Assembly: GCF_001276715.1 (NCBI RefSeq)
Contig: NZ_LIUQ01000005.1
Span: 1 to 64,000 of the forward strand
From: Planktothricoides sp. SR001
Lineage (GTDB): Bacteria; Cyanobacteriota; Cyanobacteriia; Cyanobacteriales; Laspinemataceae
DNA length: 64,000 bases
Reading direction: 5' to 3'
Each line of letters opens with the position of its first letter. Positions within the stretch are counted from its first letter, which is position 1. A model generated the notes under the pieces. That model was given only the letters and a program-made list of their open reading frames with translations. It was not told the DNA's origin and did no database searches. Of this stretch, positions 34,459 to 44,080 are shown piece by piece. The position numbers were made by a program, and so were the translations under genes.

Positions 34459-35472
34459 TTATGGTTGTCTGTTGCGGAGGACTTGCAGCAGGGTTTGGAA
34501 GGGTTTTGGCAAGGGGGCACAGACTTCGATCGCTTCTCCGGTAATGGGATGTTGCAAGGTGAGTCGCCATGCGTGTAAAGCTTGACCGGGGAGGTTGACG
34601 CCAACCGATCGCCCTTTGCCATAGATGGTATCGCCAACAATGGGATGCCCAATATGGGCGCTATGCACCCGGATTTGATGGGTGCGTCCGGTTTCCAGTT
34701 GAAAATGGATGAGGGTGTAGTTGCCCAGACGTTCTTGGATTTGCCAGTGGGTGATGGCGACTCGACCACCTTTTTCGACGGGGACGATCGCCTGTTTTTT
34801 GCGATCGATGGGATGACGACCAATGGGTAAGTTGATGGTGCCACTTGCTTCGCGGGGGGTGCCGTAGACGACGCCCAAGTATTCCCGACGGGCAGTTTTG
34901 GCTTGAATTTGTCCTTGCAGGTGAATATGGGCCTGGTCGGTTTTGGCGATCGCGATCGCGCCAGTAGTTTCTTTGTCCAAACGATGCACAATCCCCGGAC
35001 GTTGGACTCCCCCAATTCCGGCTAAAGAATCGGGACAATGGGCAAGTAAGGCATTGACTAGGGTGCCTCCGTGATGACCGGGGGCTGGATGCACCACCAT
35101 GCCTGCTGGTTTATTAATAATTAATAAGTGATCGTCTTCATAAAGAATGTCCAGGGGAATTTCCTCGGACGCTAATTCTAAGGGTTGCGCTGGGGGAATG
35201 GTAATGGCTAGGCGATCGCCCGGTTTAAGTTGGCTTTTTTTTAACTGACAGACCTCTCCATTCACCCGCACACCACCGTCTTGAATAATTTTTTGTACGC
35301 GGTTCCGGGAGATATCCGGTAGTTGTTCCGATACCCAAATATCCAGGCGATCGCTGGTAGCATCATGGGGCACTTCTAGATAAATTTCTAACTCAGAATT
35401 GGTCAAGGTTTTTAACTGTCTCCTTTCAGTATCAGCTATTCTTACAGCGGTTTTTAGATGAATAAACCACAT
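34459..35472 (-). CDS. RluA/RluD family 23S rRNA pseudouridine synthase
   Basis: 337 residues. S4 RNA-binding domain (about 35-90, RLDIWVSEQLPDISRNRVQKIIQDGGVRVNG) and a pseudouridine synthase domain with the catalytic motif HRLDKETTGAIAIAK (Asp in RLDKET). The ATG at 35472 gives 22 residues before the usual family start; a TTG at 35406 with AAAGGAGA 12 bases upstream may be the real start. Enzymes of this family modify uridines in helix 69 or neighbouring sites of 23S rRNA; which one here is not decidable. Solitary gene, flanked by palindromic repeats at the start side. Confidence 0.93.
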   Translation of the reverse strand: MWFIHLKTAVRIADTERRQLKTLTNSELEIYLEVPHDATSDRLDIWVSEQLPDISRNRVQKIIQDGGVRVNGEVCQLKKSQLKPGDRLAITIPPAQPLELASEEIPLDILYEDDHLLIINKPAGMVVHPAPGHHGGTLVNALLAHCPDSLAGIGGVQRPGIVHRLDKETTGAIAIAKTDQAHIHLQGQIQAKTARREYLGVVYGTPREASGTINLPIGRHPIDRKKQAIVPVEKGGRVAITHWQIQERLGNYTLIHFQLETGRTHQIRVHSAHIGHPIVGDTIYGKGRSVGVNLPGQALHAWRLTLQHPITGEAIEVCAPLPKPFQTLLQVLRNRQP

Positions 35473-35502
35473 TAACCCCGCCTGGGAATCGTCTTCCCGC
35501 CT

Positions 35503-35625
35503 GTAGGGGTCAACGGCCGTTGACCCCTACAGTCGGTTAAAACCGACTGAAATTACCATAAATACAAGCATGATTAGTCGGTTTTAACCGACTTGCGCTA
35601 TGAGGCGGGGATTTTAATCCCCGCC
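35503..35625. repeat. Cluster of three palindromes before the pseudouridine synthase gene
   Basis: A 28-bp GTAGGGGTCAACGG palindrome (35503-35530), a short palindrome GTCGGTTAAAACCGAC (35532-35547) repeated as GTCGGTTTTAACCGAC (35577-35592) so the two can also pair with each other, and GCGGGGATTTTAATCCCCGC (35605-35624). Confidence 0.88.
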
Positions 35626-35656
35626 GGATCGCGGAGTAAACTAAAATTTTAAATAT

Positions 35657-36850
35657 TTAACTGGAGTTTGATGAAGCCGGGAGGGTAAAATAAAAGGTAC
35701 TGCCACAGCCTAATTCTGATTCTACCCAAATTTTCCCGCCATGCCGCTCGATAATTTTTTTACAAATAGAAAGACCCAGACCTGTACCGGGATAATTTTT
35801 CACCGTTTCTATTCGTTGAAATACTTGAAAAATTCGGTCAAAATTGGCTGGATCGATGCCAATACCATTGTCATGGATAGAAAATATTAATTCACCATTG
35901 GAATCCGGTTGGCAGGTTATTTGGATTTGCGGCGGAATGTTGGGGCGGGCAAATTTAATGGCATTTTCAATTAAGTTTTGAAATACTTGTTCCAGTTGCA
36001 CAGCATTGCCCATAACCTTGGGCAAAATAGTGGACTGACTTTGACTTGACCCTGGGTTAGAACCAATACAAATTACTGCACCAGTTTCGGTGATCGCCCC
36101 CTGTAAATTATGTAAAACTTGGGCGATCGCCGCTTGACAGTCAACCATTTCTAATTCTGGTTTAATATTTTCAATTCTGGAATAAGTCAGCAAATATGAA
36201 ATAAAATCATGCATCTGCTCGCTGGCTTGGGCAATATAGTTGAGATATTTTTTAGTTGTATTATCAAAGCATTCAGATTGGGCTGAAACTAATCCCATAA
36301 AACCAATTATGGTTTGTAAAGGCGATTGCAATTCGTGATATAAAAATAATGAAAATTCGGCTAATTCTTCATTAGATTGGCGCAATTGTTGATTCAGATA
36401 ATTTAGTTGTTTTTGCTGCTGCTTCAGGGTGAGTTGATGTTCAATCCGTAAAAGCACCTCTTGAATGTAAAAAGGCTTAGTGACATAATCATCGCCTCCG
36501 ACTTTAAATGCCTGAATTTTTTCTGGTAAATCCGTAGACGCCGTCAAGAAAATAATGGGAATATCGGCTGTCTTGGGATTAGATTTGAGTCGCTGACAGA
36601 CTTCATATCCGGATATTTCTGGCATAATAATATCCAGCAAAATTACATCGGGCATGGCTAATTTTACTTGATTTAAAGCAATTTTCCCACTTAGGGCATT
36701 GATCACTTCATAGCCACGATCTTGCAACATTTGGGACAAGAGGCGTAAGCAGCTGGGGATATCGTCAACAATCAAAACTTTTCCTTTGGATTTCGCCGCA
36801 TCTGATGCTTGGCTGGACGGCGGTTGGTTCGGCGGATTTTGGCGGATCAT
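35657..36850 (-). CDS. Hybrid response regulator-histidine kinase
   Basis: 397 residues. Receiver domain first (about 22-140: VLIVDDIPSCLRLL acidic pocket, phospho-acceptor Asp in VILLDIIMPEISGYE, conserved Lys in VTKPF), a helical linker, then HisKA (about 165-235, H-box FLYHELQSPLQTIIGF) and HATPase_c (N box NLIENAIKFARP, G1 DNGIGIDPANF, G2 GTGLGLSICKKIIERHGG). No sensory or membrane domain, so it is a cytoplasmic kinase probably controlled through its receiver by another kinase. This REC-first layout is common in cyanobacteria. Solitary; partner unknown. Confidence 0.94.
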   Translation of the reverse strand: MIRQNPPNQPPSSQASDAAKSKGKVLIVDDIPSCLRLLSQMLQDRGYEVINALSGKIALNQVKLAMPDVILLDIIMPEISGYEVCQRLKSNPKTADIPIIFLTASTDLPEKIQAFKVGGDDYVTKPFYIQEVLLRIEHQLTLKQQQKQLNYLNQQLRQSNEELAEFSLFLYHELQSPLQTIIGFMGLVSAQSECFDNTTKKYLNYIAQASEQMHDFISYLLTYSRIENIKPELEMVDCQAAIAQVLHNLQGAITETGAVICIGSNPGSSQSQSTILPKVMGNAVQLEQVFQNLIENAIKFARPNIPPQIQITCQPDSNGELIFSIHDNGIGIDPANFDRIFQVFQRIETVKNYPGTGLGLSICKKIIERHGGKIWVESELGCGSTFYFTLPASSNSS

Positions 36851-37020
36851 AAGCGGTTATTTCCTCGGCAATCTAATGAAATATTTAGGGATATTTACCC
36901 TAAAATAGCGGCTATTTCTCGCCAAAAAAATAGCGCCATTTTAGCTAATCACCGCCGACCCATGCGGATCCTGATTGCCACGAGGAAGAATTACCCGTGA
37001 TTGGTCGATTGGAGGGAAAG

Positions 37021-38136
37021 TTAAATCAAGACTAAGTTATCGCGGTGAATGATGGTTTCTGCACCCACATACCCTAAAATCTCCGGAATTGCTTCTGATT
37101 TACAGCCCCGAATTTTTTGGAGTTCAACACTACTATAGTTAACCAGTCCTCTGGCGACTTCTTTTCCTTCTGCTTCACATAGTACCACAGCATCGGATGC
37201 TTGAAAATCTCCTTCAATTTGAGTAATTCCAGCGGCTAACAAAGATTTACCGCGATCGCAAATTGCTTTAATTGCCCCGGAATCTAAATACAATTTGCCA
37301 TTGGGAATTAATCCATAAGCAATCCAGCGTTTGCGAGCATTATTGGTATGCAGTTGGGGGGCAAATTGAGTGCCAATGCTTTCTCCGGCTAAGACTTTGG
37401 AGATATTGCCGGGAACCGCAGAGGACATAATCACGGTGCGGACTCCAGCACTGGTGGCAATGCGGGCGGCTTGAATTTTCGTGGCCATACCGCCCGTGCC
37501 CCAGTTACTCCCAGCCCCCCCAGTTTCCACTTGTAATTCTTTGAGTTCGTCGAGACTTTGCACCAGGGAGATCGGTTGGGCGTTGGGGTTGCTGCGCGGG
37601 TCTGCGGAGTAGAGTTGATCTACATCGGTCAATAAAAATAGCCAATCGGCTTCAACTAAACTGGCGACCATTGCGGAAAGGGTGTCATTGTCGCCAAATT
37701 TGAGTTCTTCAACGGCTACGGTGTCATTTTCGTTGACCACGGGAATGACTTCGAGACGCAGCAGTTCTTTGAGGGTATTGGAAGCGTTGAGATAGCGGCG
37801 CCGTTGTACCAGGTCGTTACGGGTGAGGAGAATTTGCGCGATCGCCTGTTGTTGCAATGTGAACAAATCATCATAAACTCGCATCAGTCGCCCTTGTCCC
37901 ACCGCAGCGATCGCTTGTTTGCCGACAATGGTTTTCGGTCTTTCCCGCAGACCCAAGCGGGCACAACCAATGCCCACGGCCCCAGAAGAGACTAAAATCA
38001 CCCGGTGTCCCTGCCGACGTAAAGCGCTTAAAGTATCGACCAAACTGGCAATGGTAGCGATCGCCAGGTGACCGCTATCCGTAGTCAGACTAGAGGTGCC
38101 AATTTTCACTACAATCGTTTGATGCAATCCGTTCAA
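37021..38136 (-). CDS. proB: Glutamate 5-kinase
   Basis: First enzyme of proline synthesis (ATP + glutamate to glutamyl 5-phosphate). The kinase domain has [43 protein letters not shown] and [11 protein letters not shown]-terminal PUA domain (about 280-365, [23 protein letters not shown]) is present as in the long form. I prefer a TTG at 38136, with AAGGAG nine bases upstream; an in-frame TTG at 38160 would add eight residues. proA is not adjacent. Expected feedback inhibition by proline, not visible here. Confidence 0.94.
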   Translation of the reverse strand: MNGLHQTIVVKIGTSSLTTDSGHLAIATIASLVDTLSALRRQGHRVILVSSGAVGIGCARLGLRERPKTIVGKQAIAAVGQGRLMRVYDDLFTLQQQAIAQILLTRNDLVQRRRYLNASNTLKELLRLEVIPVVNENDTVAVEELKFGDNDTLSAMVASLVEADWLFLLTDVDQLYSADPRSNPNAQPISLVQSLDELKELQVETGGAGSNWGTGGMATKIQAARIATSAGVRTVIMSSAVPGNISKVLAGESIGTQFAPQLHTNNARKRWIAYGLIPNGKLYLDSGAIKAICDRGKSLLAAGITQIEGDFQASDAVVLCEAEGKEVARGLVNYSSVELQKIRGCKSEAIPEILGYVGAETIIHRDNLVLI

Positions 38137-38190
38137 GCCCTTAAACTCCTTACCTTGCAAATCTTGAAAAAGCTATAACGCCAAAACCCG

Positions 38191-41100
38191 CTACAAATTA
38201 GATTGACAACGTTCCAGATAAACCCGAATCGCCCGATCCTTCGGACATTGGCGTAAACAATCTTGAAATAACTTTTCCGCTTCCTGATAAGCCTTACGAT
38301 AATACAGCATCAATGCCTCTTCAAATAAACTGGATGTCATCAACTTTTGTTCGCGCAATTCGGGTTCATCACCATCAAACACCTCAAACACAGCTACTTC
38401 ATGGGACTTGCCTTTAACTTTTAACCGCTCAATAATCCGAATATTATAATTCGTGGCATTAGACAAACGTAAAAAAGTCTGATGGGAAATTAACAACGAC
38501 ACCCCATAGATTTTTGTTAAACCTTCTAAACGAGAAGCTAAATTAACCGCATCACTAATCACCGTACTATCCATGCGGGAATTGCCCCCCACGGTGCCCA
38601 ACATCAAATCCCCGGTATTGATACCGATGCCAATTTCAATCGGTACATAACCAGCCCTTTCTCGTCCTTGATTATATTCCCAAAGGCGTCTGAGCATAGA
38701 AATTGCTGCTTCCACGGAATCATCGGCTCCACCAGGGAACAAGGCCATAATCGCATCGCCAATATATTTATCAATAAACCCGTTATTCTCCACGATCGCG
38801 GGTTCCATACTACTTAAATAAGAATTAATAAACTTAAAATTTTCTGCGGGGGTTAAACTTTCCGAAAGGGTGGTAAAAGCCCGAATATCAGAAAATAACA
38901 CCGACATCTCCTGTTGGACATTATCCCCTAACTGAACATCTACGATACTTTTCTTTTTTAAGAAATGGAGAAACTGACGGGGAACAAAGCGTTCATAAGC
39001 TTTATTTAATGCCGCCATCTCCGTATAGTAGCGAGAATTTTCAATAGAAATCGCCGCTTGACTGGAAAGCAAATTTAACATTTCCAGGCGATCGGGAGTA
39101 AAAGCCCCTGGCGTCAAATTATTTTCCATATAGATAATGCCATAAAGTTCTCCTTTACTCATCAAAGGCGCACAGAGAATTGACTTGGTCTGATATTTTT
39201 GTAGATAAGGATCATTGATAAATTGTCGGTACAGATCCGTAATGGATGAAGACTCTTCTAAGGCAGAAAATTCTTTGCCCAATTGAGTGGCATCACGCAA
39301 AACCACATTTTCTTTAGTCCGGGCTACATAGTTAACAATTGCCATTGGTATCTTCGCGGCTTCTGGGTCACTTTCTTCGATAGAAATTGACTGCAACACC
39401 TGAATCGTGAGGTCAGGAATGCTGGATTCTTTTAGGGTATCTGTCACCATAGTTCCTGCCGCTTCAATCAGCAGTTTACCTTGACTTTCCAAAATGAGAA
39501 AGCCTTTCTGCGCCCCGGCATTTTCCATCAGAATTTTCATTAATTTTTCTAGCAATTTGTCCAAAACAATTTCCTCGGAAATCGCTTGGGATGCTTTCAT
39601 CACCGTTGCCAAATCCAGAATTGCCACCTCGCTATTCGATGACATATAAGTGGTGGTACGGGATAGGGTACTCACTAAAGGACTAGACAAGGTACTAGAG
39701 GGTTTGATTTGATCGATCACCTTGGCTTTCTCTGCCGGGTTCATCGGCAAGAATGCGGCATATTTTGACTCTAAGTCCTCTACCTTCCGTTTGGCACCCC
39801 AAATTTGGTAACAAGCGCGAGCTTTTTCTAGATACAGGGTGGCAAAAGCTTCTTTTTTTTGTTCTAGCCAAAACTTAGCGGCGAGTTCATCTGCCAAAGC
39901 TCTGATTTGGATATATTCATGGCCTTGAACTAATTGAATCGCATAATCGTAGGAATTCATCGCCTCAACTATATTTCCGTTGATTCGAGCTATTTCGGCT
40001 TTGACTAATAAAAATTTGGCGCGAAAATTATCTGGACAGTTTTGCTCCCATTTTTTTAGGATCTTCTGGTAATTGACTAACCGCATTAAAAAGTTTACTT
40101 TTTGGTCGTCAGAAACTTTTTTATATAAACTGGATAAAATCAGTGAGTAATAGAAAATATACTCAAATTTAGCAATAGTACCTCGTAAATAATTAATAAA
40201 TTTTTCTAAATTTTCAGCTAATTTTAATGCGTTTTTGTAATCTTCATACAAGTATAAAATCTGCATTTTATACAGTTTATACAAAGACACTCCGGCTAAA
40301 TCTTGGTGGTAATTTTCCGAGTTTAAATATTCATCTTCACTATATTTCCTGGTGGCAAAGGTGAATTGATCGCTGGTTTGTCCGGTTAAGTTTGCGATCG
40401 CCATCTCACTGGCTAAAATGGACTCGGTAGTCCACCGGCTAGAACCACTATAATTCAATTCAAGACAGTGATTTAAATCGGCCATCAAGTGAGCCAAAAA
40501 TTTTCCTTGATAGAAATAGTTCACACATTGATTCATCAAGAAATCTCGTGCTAATCCTAAATCTCTCGCTTCGCGGGCAATTTCATATCCCTGAGTATTA
40601 ATAGAATTGGCAAAACTGATGGGCTTAAACCAAATACTGATGGCATTCGCATACAAATTGTAGGTTAAGCATTGGCATATGGGATCGTGCAGCTTTTTGC
40701 TCAAGCTAAACGCCAGTTCCCCAAACTCATGGCTGGAGCGATCATCGTCAAATACCGCCGCTAAAATCACGCTATAAGCCGCATAAGCATAAGCAGATTC
40801 TGGGAGATGACCATATTGCACACTCAAATGCACCGATAGGACGATCAGCAAGTCAAATAAGTTTTGACTGATGGGTTTCGCGGCTAAAGACAAGGTAGTC
40901 AATAATTTAATTAGCATTTGTTTGGCTAAATTAATTGGCGGATCTTGACTAATCAAATTTTCAATCGACCGACTGGATAAATACTTATTTATCCGGTGAA
41001 CTTCCTCAGTAATTTGCTGGCAAATATCTTCTTCTGAATTGGGGATTTCTATTCCCAACCATTTCAAAGCTTTTCTGCCTAAAAGAATCGCTTGTTTATG

Positions 41101-43752
41101 TTTAGACACTTGCCAGTAATGTTGGATGATCTGGTAAGCTATTTCTGATTTTTCTATGGGATACTTTAATTTTTCAATCAGCAAATAGAGATGATCTTCA
41201 GCTTGATCAAATCGGTCGGTGGCTAATTCCACTTCGGCGAACATTTTATAGAGATCGATCGCCAACTCATAATGATTTTCCCAGCAGTTGTCCGGGTTCA
41301 AGAAAAACCGGGCATTGGTTAAGTATTCTCTGGCGAGATCATAATCGTTCTGGGCTTGGCTGGATTTAGCTGCTTTTAAATTTAACTCGGCTAACTCAAT
41401 TTGATCGCTTCGATCGACAATCAAATCTTTGGCATTATTTAAATTTTCTACAATTTGAAACAACTGCTTTTTAGAGTTAATTAAATTTTGAGATTTGAGA
41501 AAATTGCCAATTTTTAAATTAATTTTTTTCTGAATTTCCTCGTTTTCAATCATTTCCGAAGCAGCTTGTTGGACTCGATGAGAACAAAATTTAAATTCCT
41601 CAAACAACAAAAAAGTATCATGGGCTTCTATCTCGATGGTTTCCAGTTCTGACTGAGGCAAAATAAACCCTTCTTGAATTCCCGGCCAAAGAACCTCAAA
41701 AGTTTCTCGAATAGGTTTTTCATAAAGCCGCGATAAAGTCTGTAAATCAAACGAATTACCCAAACAAGCGGCTAAATGTAACACTTGTTGAGTGGCTTCT
41801 GGTAATTTCCTCAACTGATAAACGGGCAATTCCGATATTGCATTGGCAAGTTCTATGGATTTTACTTGTTCAATGTCCCATGTCCAGCGCGGCTTTTGTA
41901 CAGTTTTCCCTGGGGATTTGTGATATTCAAATTTCAGTAATTTTTCTTCATACAAGGTTTTGAGAAATTGCCGGACTAAACAAGGGATTCCCGCTGTTTT
42001 CCAGAAGACAATTCCGGCCAAAGACTTGACCGAATCATCGTGTTGCTGCAAGGTTTCGGCCATCAAATTGATAATTTGCTCATAAGTTAAGGGATTAAGT
42101 CTGAGGTAATCAATTCTAATCTGTGCTTGCTGAAGGGTTTCTAAATATTGATGGAAACCATCCAGGGGCATTTCACGGGTTTCTACGGTTTCATACTCTC
42201 GATAAGCCAAGATCAGCAAAAGATGCTCGATTTCGGGATCGAGCATAATCATCTCCAGCAGTTTCAAAATTCCTGAGTCAGCCCAGTGGATCTCGTCCAG
42301 AAAAATCACCAGGGGATGCGTTTGATGGCAAAATACCCGAATAAAATTTAACCAGACTCGATCCATCTGCTCCCGATACAGATTGCCCGTGAGATCACCT
42401 TCAATTTCCGGGGAATCGGTAAGGTAATTGGGGTCAATGGTGAGAGGATTCTCTGGCTGATTCAGCATCAGTTTTAATTCGGGAATGATCTCCATGATGA
42501 TTTGGACTTGATCGGCCAAAACTTCCCTGAGTTTAGTTTGCCAGTGGTTCAGTTGGGCTTGACTTTCGGTCAGGAGTTGCCGAATTAACCCAGCAAAAGC
42601 TTGGGGAATTCCCTGGAGGGATCTTCCGGGGGGTCTGGCACTGTCTGACCGTTCCGGCTGATTGGCAGCGAATTTGCCGGTCAGTAAATAACCTTGCTTT
42701 TGGGTAATTGATTGATAAATTTCTTGCACCAATGATGACTTGCCAATTCCGGTTTCTCCAGAAAGGATCACCAGGGATTTTTCTCCCTGAACCACTCGGT
42801 CAAATGCATTAAGCAGGGTTTTAATTTCTAATTCTCGGCCATAGAGTTTTTGGGGTAGATGAAACTGTTCTGAAATATCTTGGGTTCCCAAAGTAAACTC
42901 GGCGATCGCCCCAGAATTTTCTATTTCTCTTAAACAGCGGGCTAAATCTTCTCGCAGACCCCACGCACTTTGATATCTTTCTTCAGGGGTTTTCGCCAAT
43001 AATTTGAGGATAATATCTGACACCGATTTCGGGATATCTGGATTAATTTTGTGGGCAGGCACTGGCTGTTTAGCAATATGACAATGTACCAACTCGATAT
43101 GATCCGTGAGGTCGGTGATTTGAAAAGGCAATTGCCCAGTCAGCATTTCATAAAAAGTCATCCCCAGAGAATAAAAATCGGTGCGATAGTCCACACTTCG
43201 ATTCATCCGTCCGGTTTGCTCTGGAGACATATAGATGATCGTCCCCTCTAAAGTTGTTGCGGTTGGTTTACTGCCATTGGTCGGTTCAGCAATTCTGCTA
43301 GAAATGCCAAAGTCAATAATTTTGATTTCATTGGTAGCTTGATTCCAGACAATATTGGAAGGATTAAGATCCTTATGAATTACATGAGCCCCATGAATTT
43401 CCCCGATAGTTTCAGTAATTTTGATTGCTAATGGGAAAAATTGTTCTAGGGTAAAATGTTGTGTTTGCAAGTAATCACTCAAGGAAATCCCGCCAAAGTC
43501 CTCCAAAACAATCACTAAAGTATTTTGATAGGATTTGAGGGCGTAGGCTTGGACAACACTGTCGATATTTAAATTATATAGAATCTCAAATTCTTGTTGA
43601 TATCTACTGATATCCTTTGGGGTGGGATAATCTTGTTTGAGTAATTTCAGGATCACAGGCTGACTGTCTTCATCGCGGCAGCCTTTGTACACGCGAGACT
43701 TGTGACTGTCGTAAATTTGCTCAAGAATCTGATAACCGGGTAGATTTAGCAT
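38191..43752 (-). CDS. Multidomain Ser/Thr kinase - AAA ATPase - GAF - adenylate/guanylate cyclase
   Basis: 1853 residues. Protein kinase domain (about 5-270) with HKDLNPSNIVW and IDFGISSR, so catalytic Asp and DFG are present. AAA_16-type STAND ATPase (about 300-600): Walker A GETGIGKSSLV, Walker B LVIFLDEIHWAD. A long helical TPR-like region follows (about 780-1300). GAF domain about 1350-1540. Class III cyclase domain (about 1590-1770) with both metal Asp residues (FSDIRAFTTL, DKYIGDAIMALF) and SDAVNLASRLEGLT; a short TPR ends it. It joins input, scaffold and cAMP/cGMP output in one chain. The Lys in DKYIGD suggests adenylate cyclase. The activating signal is unknown. Confidence 0.95.
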   Translation of the reverse strand: MLNLPGYQILEQIYDSHKSRVYKGCRDEDSQPVILKLLKQDYPTPKDISRYQQEFEILYNLNIDSVVQAYALKSYQNTLVIVLEDFGGISLSDYLQTQHFTLEQFFPLAIKITETIGEIHGAHVIHKDLNPSNIVWNQATNEIKIIDFGISSRIAEPTNGSKPTATTLEGTIIYMSPEQTGRMNRSVDYRTDFYSLGMTFYEMLTGQLPFQITDLTDHIELVHCHIAKQPVPAHKINPDIPKSVSDIILKLLAKTPEERYQSAWGLREDLARCLREIENSGAIAEFTLGTQDISEQFHLPQKLYGRELEIKTLLNAFDRVVQGEKSLVILSGETGIGKSSLVQEIYQSITQKQGYLLTGKFAANQPERSDSARPPGRSLQGIPQAFAGLIRQLLTESQAQLNHWQTKLREVLADQVQIIMEIIPELKLMLNQPENPLTIDPNYLTDSPEIEGDLTGNLYREQMDRVWLNFIRVFCHQTHPLVIFLDEIHWADSGILKLLEMIMLDPEIEHLLLILAYREYETVETREMPLDGFHQYLETLQQAQIRIDYLRLNPLTYEQIINLMAETLQQHDDSVKSLAGIVFWKTAGIPCLVRQFLKTLYEEKLLKFEYHKSPGKTVQKPRWTWDIEQVKSIELANAISELPVYQLRKLPEATQQVLHLAACLGNSFDLQTLSRLYEKPIRETFEVLWPGIQEGFILPQSELETIEIEAHDTFLLFEEFKFCSHRVQQAASEMIENEEIQKKINLKIGNFLKSQNLINSKKQLFQIVENLNNAKDLIVDRSDQIELAELNLKAAKSSQAQNDYDLAREYLTNARFFLNPDNCWENHYELAIDLYKMFAEVELATDRFDQAEDHLYLLIEKLKYPIEKSEIAYQIIQHYWQVSKHKQAILLGRKALKWLGIEIPNSEEDICQQITEEVHRINKYLSSRSIENLISQDPPINLAKQMLIKLLTTLSLAAKPISQNLFDLLIVLSVHLSVQYGHLPESAYAYAAYSVILAAVFDDDRSSHEFGELAFSLSKKLHDPICQCLTYNLYANAISIWFKPISFANSINTQGYEIAREARDLGLARDFLMNQCVNYFYQGKFLAHLMADLNHCLELNYSGSSRWTTESILASEMAIANLTGQTSDQFTFATRKYSEDEYLNSENYHQDLAGVSLYKLYKMQILYLYEDYKNALKLAENLEKFINYLRGTIAKFEYIFYYSLILSSLYKKVSDDQKVNFLMRLVNYQKILKKWEQNCPDNFRAKFLLVKAEIARINGNIVEAMNSYDYAIQLVQGHEYIQIRALADELAAKFWLEQKKEAFATLYLEKARACYQIWGAKRKVEDLESKYAAFLPMNPAEKAKVIDQIKPSSTLSSPLVSTLSRTTTYMSSNSEVAILDLATVMKASQAISEEIVLDKLLEKLMKILMENAGAQKGFLILESQGKLLIEAAGTMVTDTLKESSIPDLTIQVLQSISIEESDPEAAKIPMAIVNYVARTKENVVLRDATQLGKEFSALEESSSITDLYRQFINDPYLQKYQTKSILCAPLMSKGELYGIIYMENNLTPGAFTPDRLEMLNLLSSQAAISIENSRYYTEMAALNKAYERFVPRQFLHFLKKKSIVDVQLGDNVQQEMSVLFSDIRAFTTLSESLTPAENFKFINSYLSSMEPAIVENNGFIDKYIGDAIMALFPGGADDSVEAAISMLRRLWEYNQGRERAGYVPIEIGIGINTGDLMLGTVGGNSRMDSTVISDAVNLASRLEGLTKIYGVSLLISHQTFLRLSNATNYNIRIIERLKVKGKSHEVAVFEVFDGDEPELREQKLMTSSLFEEALMLYYRKAYQEAEKLFQDCLRQCPKDRAIRVYLERCQSNL

Positions 43753-44080
43753 GAGTGGGTTCTGGTGATTTAAGGGTTATATCGATAAGATGGTTGCGGT
43801 AGTGGCGAGGCCGAGAGCAAAGCAATGATGAAACAGCGATCAAACAGTGATCAAACAGCTATCAAACAGTGAGAAATTTATGAGAAGCACCCTAAATCCG
43901 ACCGGATATATATTACAAAGTTTAACATTTTTCGGTGAACAACAATTGGTGGGTCTGCTTTGAGCCTGGGCGATTCCCTCGCCTGAGCAAGGTGCGTGCG
44001 ATCGCTGAAAGCTGCCCATCCACTCAGACCGATGATTTTTCCCCGGAAACACCGAAAAAATCGCCCCCTGGGAAATCTGG
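43753..44080. other. Spacer between ABC1 kinase and the multidomain cyclase
   Basis: 328 bp without a gene. A short array of GATCAAACAGT-like units occurs at about 43830-43872. The rest is single copy. The ORF 43878-44189 overlaps the kinase gene's end in another frame and looks like chance. Confidence 0.5.
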
